Assembly: GCA_016935885.1 (NCBI GenBank)
Contig: JAFGQA010000208.1
Span: 1-18,755 of the forward strand
Source of the DNA: Phycisphaerae bacterium
Lineage (GTDB): Bacteria > Planctomycetota > Phycisphaerae > UBA1845 > UTPLA1
Direction: 5' to 3'
DNA: 18,755 bases
Below, piece by piece: positions 1-7,600 of the stretch; positions within the stretch are counted from its first letter, which is position 1, and every line of letters begins with the position of its first letter. The notes under the pieces were generated by a model. That model ran no database searches, was not told the origin of the DNA, and saw nothing but the letters and a program-made list of their open reading frames with translations. Made by a program: the position numbers and the translations under genes.

Positions 1-78
1 CACCGTCGAGGCGCCGGCGCCACGGTATCGAGACACCCGCGTCACGGTATCGAGACGCCGGCGCCACAAGCTCGAGGC
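1..78. repeat. Degenerate 22-bp tandem repeat, about 3.5 units
   Basis: The 14-mer CACGGTATCGAGAC occurs at 21-34 and 43-56, and GCCGGCGCCAC occurs at 13-23 and 57-67. The units begin at about 1, 21, 43 and 65. The first unit is 2 bp short and the fourth is decayed. The unit end GAGACGCCGGCGCCACAAG resembles the end of the 52-bp palindromic element at 11445-11496, so this may be an expanded remnant of that family (inference). The array may continue beyond the window edge. Confidence 0.6.
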
Positions 79-128
79 AAAAGTCGATCTAAGTGGGACT
101 GGGTCAGGTTTGAACAGTTGACTGCCAC

Positions 129-205
129 GTGTGCCACGGGCAGCCTGCCTGCCTGTGCGTCCATCGCGCGTGCGGACACCGGCGGACAAGCCGCCAGTGG
201 CACAC
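129..205. repeat. Twin-hairpin dispersed repeat, class B copy 1
   Basis: The ends are GTGTGCCAC (129-137) and GTGGCACAC (197-205). The left hairpin pairs 135-143 with 149-157 (9 bp with one G-U, 5-nt loop). The right hairpin pairs 177-185 with 191-199 (9 bp with one mismatch, loop ACAAG). The second copy at 15043-15126 has the same 9-bp stems and 5-nt loops with different, mostly compensating stem bases. No protein is encoded. Confidence 0.8.
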
Positions 206-260
206 ACATTGTTCGAAACACTAGCTGAACCGGCGTAGAGGCTTGTCATCGAAACCGCGT

Positions 261-312
261 TGTGGCACCGTCGTCTCGCGGTGACACGACAGCCTTTGGC
301 ACGTGTGCCACA
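261..312. repeat. 52-bp twin-hairpin dispersed repeat, class A, degenerate copy
   Basis: It begins TGTGGCAC (261-268) and ends GTGCCACA (305-312), giving exactly the 52-bp length of the intact class A copy at 11445-11496. The inner arms are decayed: CCGTCGTCTCGCGG keeps only part of the left hairpin, and the right hairpin is barely recognisable. It ends 48 bp before the epimerase start. Confidence 0.65.
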
Positions 313-345
313 AGAACGCCGCGCAAGGGCGACGGAGCGCGTTCT

Positions 346-350
346 GGAGG
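346..350 (+). promoter_or_regulatory. Shine-Dalgarno GGAGG for the epimerase
   Basis: GGAGG lies 10 nt before ATG 361. This fixes the start there and not at the longer frame that opens in the repeat at 262. Confidence 0.75.
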
Positions 351-360
351 AATCCCGGCA

Positions 361-771
361 ATGCAACCGCCGAGCCGGATCGACCATCTCGGCATCGCCG
401 TTCGTTCGATCGATGAAGCGAGCCGCTTCTACCGTGACGCATTGGGCTTGAAGTGCGAGGGAGCTGAGGAGATCCCCGATCAGAAGGTGCGCGTCGTATT
501 CTTCCAGGTTGGTGAAGTCCGCATCGAGCTACTCGAACCGACTGCCGCCGACAGCCCGATCGCCCGCTTCCTGGAGAAGAAGGGGCCGGGCTTGCATCAT
601 GTCGCCTACCGTGTTGAGGACCTGCCCGCCACGCTGGCGGCGCTCAAGGCCGCCGGCGTCCGGCTCATCGACGAATCCCCGCGCCACGGTGCCCACGGCA
701 TGAAGATCGCCTTCGCACACCCTGCCAGCACGGCCGGTGTGCTGACCGAGTTCTGCCAGTCCGCGCCGTAG
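361..771 (+). CDS. mce: Methylmalonyl-CoA epimerase
   Basis: A 136-aa protein of the vicinal oxygen chelate (glyoxalase/bleomycin resistance) superfamily. The family interconverts (R)- and (S)-methylmalonyl-CoA in the cytoplasm, linking propionyl-CoA carboxylation to the B12-dependent mutase. Seen in the sequence: the N-terminal IDHLGIAV strand with metal ligand His9, RIELLEP with Glu56, GLHHVAYRVED with the His79-His80 pair, and GVLTEF with Glu130. Together these match the four-ligand metal site and both beta-alpha-beta-beta-beta halves. GAHGMKIAFAHP is also typical of the family, and the length is normal. The start at 361 is supported by GGAGG at 346-350. No mutase or carboxylase gene is in the window; the downstream neighbour is convergent, with 175 bp between the stops. 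Confidence 0.93.
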   Translation: MQPPSRIDHLGIAVRSIDEASRFYRDALGLKCEGAEEIPDQKVRVVFFQVGEVRIELLEPTAADSPIARFLEKKGPGLHHVAYRVEDLPATLAALKAAGVRLIDESPRHGAHGMKIAFAHPASTAGVLTEFCQSAP

Positions 772-946
772 CTTGTGCGGCATCCGGGTAAAGGGCGACG
801 AGGTGCCGAACGACTTCAAGTGTTCGATCGTCCGCGCCACTGGAATGTCCATGAAGTACGGAGTACGCGTGACCTGCTGTGGGACCCGCTCCGCACGCGT
901 GAAGGCCGCGAAGGCGTATGACAGAAGCACCGAACGCTCGCCGCTT

Positions 947-3274
947 CTACGGGCACGGTCCCCCAGACAGCACCGCGGAGACGAAGCCTTCAACGTCGGC
1001 CGCATCAACCTCCTCGTTTCCATCGAAGTCGCCGCACACGCAGTTCTGGCCTGCGCCCCCGCCCAAGGCACACGTTATGAAGCCGTGTATGTCTCCGCCG
1101 TCGATCGATCCGTCATCGTTCAGATCACCCGGGCACTCGCAGGCAGGCGTCTCCCCAAACAGCAGGGTGAAAACGAAATCCTCAATGTCGTCCGTGTCGA
1201 CTGCGTGGTCTCCGTCAAAGTCCCCGCACAGACAATTCCCGTCTCCACCTCCGCCTAGAGCGCAATCGGTGAAGCCCTGGATGTCACTTCCGTTGACGAA
1301 CGTGTCGCCGTTGACGTCGCCGGGCAGCTCGCAAGCTGTCGTGACCTGGAACTCATAGGCACCCATGTCAACGATGTCCGGGGCCGGATGTTCGGGAGAT
1401 TCAACGCCTGTCGTCTCGCCTTCGGGGTCATCCACGAAGCGCGGGTTGTAGTCGAGATCGAGCGGCGTCTGCTCGGCTACGTCTCCATCCTCGTCCAGGT
1501 CAGCCTCGTCTGGGGGCACTGCCGTGTTGTCAGCGGCGTCGGTGCAGGGCGGGCCGCCGCCGAGGCGATAGTCATTGATCTGATATGTCGTCTCAGGTGC
1601 GCCGAGCAACTCGAAATCGCCCCAGACCGTGACGATCGTGGCGGTGTTGGCCACGACAAGCGATCGAAGGGCTTGGCTGGTATCCGGGTTGAGGAACTCG
1701 CCAACCAGCTCACCGTTCTCCCACGTCGCGGTGTCGTCGATGAAAGTGGTCTGACCGAGTTGAGGATCGTAGCTGGCCGCGGTGGTCCATGTGCCGCCCG
1801 GTCCGGCGATGAAGCCCGGATCATCGTCGACGCACCCTTCCCCAAACCAGGGCTCGCCGGTTCCATCGGCGACGTCACTGTATCTGACCGTGGTGGTGCC
1901 GGAATACGCATAGATCTCCTCAGGGTCGTCGCCCCAAAGGATGCAATTGGTTACCGTCAGGCTGCTGCCGCTGCTGTATATTCCACCACCGTTTCCGTTG
2001 GTGAGGTTGCCGCTGAACGTGCAATTGACGAGGCTCGGTGTGCAGTAGGAGCCACTGAACATGCCGCCGCCGTAGTAGTCGTCGGCCGAATTACCGGCGA
2101 ACACGCAGTTCGTCAACATCGGGGCGTTATGGCTGAGTGCGCAAACCCCGCCGCCGTACTGGCCTGCCGAGTTACCGGCAAACACGCAGTTGACCAGCAC
2201 GGGGGCCTCGTCACCGTAGGCGTACATACCACCGCCTCTTTCTGCCGAGTTGCCGTTGAACGTGCAATTCGTCAACGTCGGACTGCCATAATAGCACTCG
2301 ATTCCACCGCCCGAGGCGGCGGAATTGCCGCTAAACGTGCAGTTGACCAGCATCGGATCTGAGTTTGTGTGGCAGTACACGCCACCGCCGTTGTCGTCGG
2401 CAGCGTTTTCGATGAACACACAATCCGTCAGCGTCGGGTTGCTGCCGCTGCCGTTGTACATCCCGCCGCCATGATTCGTGGTCGCGGAGTTCCCCGTGAA
2501 GGTGCACATCGTGAGTGCGGGCGTGCATTCGGCCGTGCTATACATCCCGCCGCCGTAGCTCGCCGAGTTTCCGCTGAACGTGCAGTAGGCCATGTTGGGA
2601 CGGCCGCCTTCGTTGTACATGCCGCCGCCGTTCCCCCTGGCCCCGGAGCCGCTCGCATTCCCGGCGCTGATGGTGAATCCATCGAGGACGGCCGTGGCGT
2701 TGGTGCCGCTGGCGGTCACGACGTGGTAGCTGTTGTCGGCCTCTCCGACGCCACCGATCTCGCCGCTGAGAACCGTCACATTTGTCGTGGGATCACGCTG
2801 ATCCAGTTCGGTCTCCCAGCCGCCGAAGCCGCCGTAGACCAGCACGCAGTCGATAAGCTGAAACGTCGCGTCGCGATCGCCAGGTGTCTGTGCCACGCCC
2901 TGGTCTGGCGCATACGTCTGGGCCGCGACCCAGATTTGCACCGAGCCTGTGATCGGTCCCGCCTCGGCGAGAGCATCCTGCAGGCATGTATAGGCATCCT
3001 CCCAACTGCTTCCGTCGTTCGCACCGGTGGCGCCGGCGTTAACATGAATGACGGCCGCTGGAGGCTCACACTCGTCAGGCACGCCATTGTCGTTGCAGTC
3101 CGCGCTCCCGCCACACCCCGGGACGTCGCAAGGGCCGCCAGGCGCCCCACAGTCAATGTCGCATTCGTCAGGGATGCCGTTGCCGTTGCAGTCCTGGGCG
3201 AACAGAATGCCGCTCGGGCCTGGGAAGAAACATCCCACCATCGCCATGATAATCACGGTGAGCTCAGGTCGCAT
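947..3274 (-). CDS. Secreted right-handed beta-helix protein with duplicated dockerin-like EF-hand tail
   Basis: A 775-aa protein with signal peptide 1-27 (cleavage near FAQ/DC), so probably exported. Two Cys-bounded loops follow (DCNGNGIPDECD at 28-39 and DCNDNGVPDECE at 59-70). The segment VNAGATGANDGSSW...AYTCLQDAL and IWVAAQTYAPD is typical of the start of bacterial parallel beta-helix exoproteins. Residues 231-443 hold eight units of 25-28 aa of the form C-T/V-F-x-G-N-S-A...GGGMY...N/D, ending at CILWGD, as in polymorphic outer-membrane-protein or pectate-lyase-like helices. Residues 648-775 hold four Ca-loop/helix units (DVNGD, DFDGD, DLNDD, DFDGN), built as a 64-residue double-EF module repeated twice, dockerin-like. 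No catalytic residues are recognised. ATG 3274 is preceded by AAGGGG. The gene ends the T2SS block, so it may be a substrate (inference). Confidence 0.85.
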   Translation of the reverse strand: MRPELTVIIMAMVGCFFPGPSGILFAQDCNGNGIPDECDIDCGAPGGPCDVPGCGGSADCNDNGVPDECEPPAAVIHVNAGATGANDGSSWEDAYTCLQDALAEAGPITGSVQIWVAAQTYAPDQGVAQTPGDRDATFQLIDCVLVYGGFGGWETELDQRDPTTNVTVLSGEIGGVGEADNSYHVVTASGTNATAVLDGFTISAGNASGSGARGNGGGMYNEGGRPNMAYCTFSGNSASYGGGMYSTAECTPALTMCTFTGNSATTNHGGGMYNGSGSNPTLTDCVFIENAADDNGGGVYCHTNSDPMLVNCTFSGNSAASGGGIECYYGSPTLTNCTFNGNSAERGGGMYAYGDEAPVLVNCVFAGNSAGQYGGGVCALSHNAPMLTNCVFAGNSADDYYGGGMFSGSYCTPSLVNCTFSGNLTNGNGGGIYSSGSSLTVTNCILWGDDPEEIYAYSGTTTVRYSDVADGTGEPWFGEGCVDDDPGFIAGPGGTWTTAASYDPQLGQTTFIDDTATWENGELVGEFLNPDTSQALRSLVVANTATIVTVWGDFELLGAPETTYQINDYRLGGGPPCTDAADNTAVPPDEADLDEDGDVAEQTPLDLDYNPRFVDDPEGETTGVESPEHPAPDIVDMGAYEFQVTTACELPGDVNGDTFVNGSDIQGFTDCALGGGGDGNCLCGDFDGDHAVDTDDIEDFVFTLLFGETPACECPGDLNDDGSIDGGDIHGFITCALGGGAGQNCVCGDFDGNEEVDAADVEGFVSAVLSGGPCP

Positions 3275-3294
3275 GACTGTCCCCTTGGAGAAAA

Positions 3295-3382
3295 GAGCCG
3301 CGGGCCTCAGCCCGCGCGGCCGTCCATGACCACGAACGACATGGTCTTCTCGGAGGGGCGCGCAGGCTCAGGCCCGCGGCTG
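3295..3382. repeat. Class C dispersed repeat: inverted pair of hairpin units
   Basis: Unit 1 (3295-3321, +) contains GCGGGC-CTCA-GCCCGC (3300-3315) within GAGCCG...GCGCGGCC. Unit 2 (about 3357-3382) is the same unit in reverse orientation, with about 3 mismatches in 26. They are separated by roughly 35 bp. A third, solo copy overlaps the stop codon at 17909-17935 (23 of 27 identical to unit 1). The pair lies in the gap before the beta-helix gene, 20 bp upstream of its start codon, so it would be transcribed in its leader. Confidence 0.7.
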
Positions 3383-3436
3383 TTCGCGATTCTCGATCCT
3401 CCTTCGGTCGAGAGGCCTATCAGCCCGTGGCAAAAC

Positions 3437-3462
3437 TGTGGCACCGGCGCCAAAGCCGGTGG
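3437..3462. repeat. Half-element hairpin, possible terminator after the extra pseudopilin
   Basis: TGTGGCAC is followed by ACCGGC-gccaaa-GCCGGT (3443-3448 and 3455-3460), half of a class A-like element. Read on the minus strand, it gives a GC stem followed about 7 nt later by a TTTT run, between the pseudopilin stop (3535) and the beta-helix start (3274). It could reduce read-through (inference). The 260-bp gap also holds the class C pair at 3295-3382 and a weak CTCGAtC/GgTCGAG inverted repeat near 3392-3412. Confidence 0.45.
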
Positions 3463-3534
3463 TTTTCACGGTCAGGAACGGCGTCTCCGAACCGCTGTTT
3501 TCCCTTTTACCACGGGCCGCTATGAAACGCCGTA

Positions 3535-4521
3535 CTATCGCTCCTCCGACAGCACGTTGAAGTTCGCCACGTCGTCCAGTGTGCCGTAGATGCCGTCCTT
3601 GCCCGCGCTCAGGATGATGAAGCGGTCGGACTTCACGGGACGCGGAAGTAGGATCTGTGGAGGCGTCGAAGTATCGTAAGTGCTTGCCCTGAGTGATCGA
3701 ATAAACTCGGCGAACCGGGAGTCGAGGGTTTCCCCATACGGCGTGGGCCAAGGTGGAACGGCAAGAGGCAGATCCGCATCCTTGATCTTGTGATCCGGGG
3801 GGATGGGCGCGGTGTAGTCTGTGAAGAACCTGTTGTCCCACCCGTCGTAGACGCCGTCACCATGGTTGGTATATGGGTTGCTCGTCGACGTGATGATCGG
3901 CGTGTTCTGCTTCGCAATGGGTGAAGCCCGATAGTAAAGTATGGGCCACCCAAACTTGTCCTTGAAAACTCGACACAGCAACCCATCTATTGTCGGCTGT
4001 GTTTCGGCGTCGTAGCTCGGGTTGCCGCCGAAGGCGTCCGTCGGGGGCTCCTTCTCGGAGGTCACGTCCACGCCATCAACGGGGATGTACGGCTGGCGCC
4101 GGTCGTTTCCCGCGAACCAGCGGTCATAGGTTCCAGCCGTGCTTCCGCCGGGACCGAACGGCGGGGCCTTGGGGTCGTAGCCGAGGAAGTCCCGTCCGAC
4201 GAGGGCGTCGAGCAGCAGGTGCGCTCCCTGCAACTCATTGGTCCCGTAGACCTCCCAGTCAGCCGTCAGTTCGGTTCCAGGGCTCTCGGGATCGGATGCG
4301 TAGAAGTGGGCATTTGACGGCACGTACATGCCCTCATCATTCTGGAAGGCCTCGAGGCCGACCTCCATGGCGTTGATCTGGGCCCGGATGGCGGTCGTGG
4401 TCGCCCGGTTCCTGGCGTTCGACAACGCCGGCGTGAGGATGCCGATCAGCAGTGTGATGATCGCCATCACCGTCAGTAACTCGATCAACGTGAATGCTGG
4501 GCGTCTTCGTCTCGGGTACAT
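3535..4521 (-). CDS. Type II secretion GspG-like pseudopilin (additional, non-operonic)
   Basis: A 328-aa protein with leader MYPRRRRPA, then FTLIELLTVMAIITLLIGILTPAL, a class III prepilin signal. Cleavage would fall after Ala9 and not the usual Gly, with Glu14 as the +5 glutamate. After a 20-residue hydrophobic helix comes an amphipathic stretch, then a large globular domain with FGWPILYYRASP. The last 29 residues carry SAGKDGIYGTLDD, a tail often seen in planctomycete GspG-like proteins. The start is ATG 4521, because AGGAG at 4529-4533 is 7 nt upstream; an in-frame ATG at 4539 would place that ribosome site inside the gene. It is separated from gspK by 156 bp that hold a candidate promoter, so it may be expressed separately. 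It is longer than typical GspG (about 140 aa). Its exact role, second major pseudopilin or other pilin, is not resolved. Confidence 0.85.
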   Translation of the reverse strand: MYPRRRRPAFTLIELLTVMAIITLLIGILTPALSNARNRATTTAIRAQINAMEVGLEAFQNDEGMYVPSNAHFYASDPESPGTELTADWEVYGTNELQGAHLLLDALVGRDFLGYDPKAPPFGPGGSTAGTYDRWFAGNDRRQPYIPVDGVDVTSEKEPPTDAFGGNPSYDAETQPTIDGLLCRVFKDKFGWPILYYRASPIAKQNTPIITSTSNPYTNHGDGVYDGWDNRFFTDYTAPIPPDHKIKDADLPLAVPPWPTPYGETLDSRFAEFIRSLRASTYDTSTPPQILLPRPVKSDRFIILSAGKDGIYGTLDDVANFNVLSEER

Positions 4522-4528
4522 GTTTGTG

Positions 4529-4533
4529 CTCCT
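4529..4533 (-). promoter_or_regulatory. Shine-Dalgarno AGGAG deciding the pseudopilin start
   Basis: On the minus strand AGGAG is followed by 7 nt and ATG 4521. The alternative ATG 4539 lies upstream of this site and has no ribosome site of its own. Confidence 0.75.
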
Positions 4534-4584
4534 CTGCACTTGGTTGGGTGGTAAGTTAGGCCGACCCCCGCTGCTCCCGCATCT

Positions 4585-4638
4585 ATTTTATCCGGAGCAA
4601 GGCACCGAGTAAAGCCGGGGTACCTCCACAATTGTCAA
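4585..4638 (-). promoter_or_regulatory. Candidate sigma70-type promoter(s) for the extra pseudopilin
   Basis: Read on the minus strand, there is a -10-like TAAAAT (4590-4585) and a -35-like TTTACT (4613-4608) with a 17-nt spacer. A perfect TTGACA lies at 4638-4633, 19 nt from TTTACT, which could itself act as a weak -10. The first pair would give a leader of about 57 nt. The stretch is AT-rich relative to its surroundings. Consensus matching only. Confidence 0.45.
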
Positions 4639-4654
4639 TGAAACCAGGCTTCTC

Positions 4655-4673
4655 CGCCCGCACCGCGCGGGCG
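4655..4673 (-). terminator. Perfect 7-bp GC hairpin just after gspK; possible terminator
   Basis: CGCCCGC (4655-4661) and GCGGGCG (4667-4673) pair around a 5-nt loop, 5 bp past the gspK stop on the minus strand. No clear U-run follows, so it may instead stabilise the 3' end of the mRNA. It sits just before the promoter-like region at 4585-4638. Confidence 0.4.
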
Positions 4674-4677
4674 ACCA

Positions 4678-7600
4678 TCATTTCGTGTCATCCGTATAGC
4701 TGCTATCCATCCGGACCAGGACCTTCGGCAGGATCGGGACTCTCGTTACGCCGGGCGCCGGGTCCTCCCGGAAGCACTCGCTACGATCCAGCGTCACCTG
4801 GGTCCGTTGGACATAGTTCCCGTCTTCATCCAGCAGCGCGATATAGGCCGTGAAGACATCGGACCTCGTTGTCAGCAAGTTGGCCCAGCGGGCAAGGAAG
4901 ACCTCGCGGCCTCGGACACCGCCGACGTCGTAGTGCGTCGTGCCCTCGCCATCGACCCACTCTGTGGGCGCAATGGCTGCATAGGTTGCCGCTCCATTGT
5001 CATGGCGATAACGATAATCAGGCGAGAGCGCGCCCAGCGCCTCGAAACCGGCCGGTGGATCACCAAGGTTGGGATCGGACGAGCTGGGCAACTTGTGGTT
5101 CCACAGCGGCAGGTCGGAAGTCACGCCGAATCGGTCGATCTGGAACAGCTTGTCGTTATTGCCCCAGGCATCAACGACGCTCTCCTCCTGGTTCGTCATC
5201 AACGTGATCAACTCGGCGACGCTCTTGAAGGGGCCGGGGACGCCGCCCGTGCCGCCCCCGCCGCCGGGACCGGGCATGCTCTCTCGCGGGACGGCCACCG
5301 CGACCGTCTGTAGCAACCCGGAGGTGCTGTTGAACATCCGCAACGGCACCCGGCGATTCTCGCGCCTCGCCACGATCGCGCTGGCGTAATCCCAAAACAA
5401 GCTGGGGTGGTACGAATATGTCAGGGCCGGATTCGGAATCGCCTCACCGCCGCCAACGTACTGCTCCCATGCCGCCGACGTCGGCAGCAGGCTCATGTAC
5501 GGCACGCTCCGCAACACGGACACCGGCGCCGTGTTGATGTTGATGCGGCCGGCAACGCGATAGAGAATATCCGCCCCTTCATTCACGTCGGCCTCAAACC
5601 AGTCCGTGCTCCCATTGCCGTTGTTGTCGACGCCGTCGTACAAGGGGCTCTGTGTGGTCAGCAACTCGAACAATCGCCACGTCCACGGCTGACCGTCTGG
5701 CTTTTTGGCATTGACGAAGTCCACGCGACCGGCGGCGCAGCGCTCTTCCGGCGCACTGGGAAGGTCCCCTGTCCCGAACTCAGCCTCGACGATCTTGGCC
5801 AGGAACAAGGTGACCGGCAGGTTGTCACCGCTGAAGGTAGAGAGTGCCGGCAGGCGCTCTTGCCCGTTGAAGTACCGCGCCGGGCCGATCATCAACATCC
5901 GGCTGATGTCGGCGACCGAGTCGAACGACTCGAAGGGCATCCCGGACGTAAAGCCGGCAACGAGACTGGCGTCGAGGCCCAGGCCATTCGGGAACAACGG
6001 CTCGTGGCTGGCGGTTCGCATCGTCGCCTGGGCGGGCCAGACGGACTCGGGGAGATTCGGGTCCAGGTAGTCGAACGTGTCGGATACGCCGGTCCGCTGG
6101 TCCCTGTTCGCTCTACCGAGCGAGAATCGTAGCGGCGGGCCGGGCAGGTTCGCCGGTGCGGGCTGCTCGGTGAACACTTGCCAGCAGGTGGTGAATCGCC
6201 AGCCCTGCGTGCTGCGCAGCAGGGAGAAGGCCCGGTGCGCCCCCTGGGGCATCAGCGCTGGCCGCCGCGCCCAAAGGCCACCACCGAAACGACTGCCGCC
6301 AGCCAGCCGGCCGCCGGAATAAGCCGGGTCCATCACGTCCAACACGTGCGTGCCGACATGGGCCTCGGTGCCGTCGGGTGAGTACACCAGTTCGATACTG
6401 CCATCCCCGTCGGTCGCGATTTCAAACCTGTTGTTCTGGTAGAAGGTCGTGATGTTGTGTGCGTCCAGAGGATTGTTAAGCTCGGTTGGTGCCGCGCTGG
6501 TGTCACCGCAGAAGACGAAGTAGTTCCCGTTCGGACCGCCATCGAGGATTGGCGACGAGCCGGTCGGCCCGCCCCGGTGGAAGTCGCCCAGCCACATCAA
6601 GCCGCCGCCGGCGACGCCCGGGGTCCGGAAGTACAGGTTGGCCGTCGAGACGATCCACCGTGGTGGAACGAACAGCTCGACCGCGAAGAACCACTTGTCC
6701 TCCTCTCCCGGCGGCTCGTTCGTGTGTCCGGGCTCAGACTGGCTTTCGCCGGCGATGAGGTAGGCGTACGCCTCGGTGAAGAACGGCTGCTTCTCGACGC
6801 CGAACATCCGGCGGCTCAGGTCCTGCCTCTTGTCGTAGATGAAATCAAGCATCGTGGGCTCGCCGTCGGAGTCGCGGTAGTCGGCCATGTTCAAGGCGAA
6901 CTGCCAGGCGAGCCATTGGCGGTTCAGCGTTTCGTCGTCGGGCGTCAGGGGAAGGTCGAACAAGGACGCGATTTGATAGCGGTCCACGTCCCGCATGGCC
7001 AGGTACATCGCCGCGGCAAGGTAGCGGATGTAATCCCGCTTCGTCTCCTCGAACTTGCCCGCATCGTTGGTGGTCATGTTGATGTCGACCGGCTGGACGC
7101 GCATCCAGGTAGGCGGCAGGTCCGGGTCTGTGGCGCCGCCGTAGATGATCGGCCAGCCCATGGAGTATTGCGTGTCGGGTTCGCTGCCATACGGGAATCG
7201 AACCGGCTGGAGCAGCGAGCCGCCAGACGCCACCTCGGCCACCTTCTCCAAGGCGAGCGGCGGTACGACCTCGTGGCTGACGGTCGTGAACATCGGTCGC
7301 CGGATCGCAGCGGGGTCGTCCTCCTGCAACAAGGTCCGCCAACCCAGTTCGGCGCCGTTGTCGTAGCCCTCGTACGTCGCCGAACCGACCTGCGCGTAGT
7401 TCGAGTTCAGGCGGTTCCATCGTGCCTGGTCGGTGAGGTAGCTGTTGGATGCGCTGACCTGGCGGGTCCACAGCAGGCTCCCACGCAGGGCCCGATCGAT
7501 GGTGCGATAGTCGCTCAGTTTCTCGTTCTTGTTGAAATCCCGAAGGTCGTACGGCGCCAACATGCCGCGGTGCCGCAAGGAGGCCTCGTCGCTTGGGCCA

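Larger units (their letters stand above)
1..360. other. Repeat-rich intergenic leader upstream of the epimerase gene
   Basis: No convincing coding region is seen here. The stretch holds a degenerate 22-bp tandem repeat (1-78), a 77-bp twin-hairpin element (129-205) and a 52-bp twin-hairpin element (261-312). The epimerase reading frame stays open back to 262, but that part is the palindromic element and not conserved protein. I found no -10/-35 pair good enough to call a promoter. Confidence 0.6.

Noticed and set aside
262..360. N-terminal extension of the epimerase
   Set aside because: The extension is the class A repeat; the GGAGG site and family length both place the start at 361.
772..946. 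Terminator between the convergent epimerase and beta-helix genes
   Set aside because: No stable hairpin followed by a U-run could be identified on either strand.
529..1071. A minus-strand frame of 180 codons opposite the epimerase end
   Set aside because: It overlaps two well-supported convergent genes and has no conserved content.
1980..2640. Regular spaced DNA repeats that could suggest a CRISPR array
   Set aside because: They are 75-84 bp protein-coding units of the beta-helix, diverged at the DNA level, with no constant repeat and no cas genes.
1388..3589. Two long plus-strand frames (324 and 406 codons) opposite the beta-helix gene
   Set aside because: They mirror the repeat units of the real gene (recurring AVxEHAVxQHRG-like blocks) and carry no independent domain.
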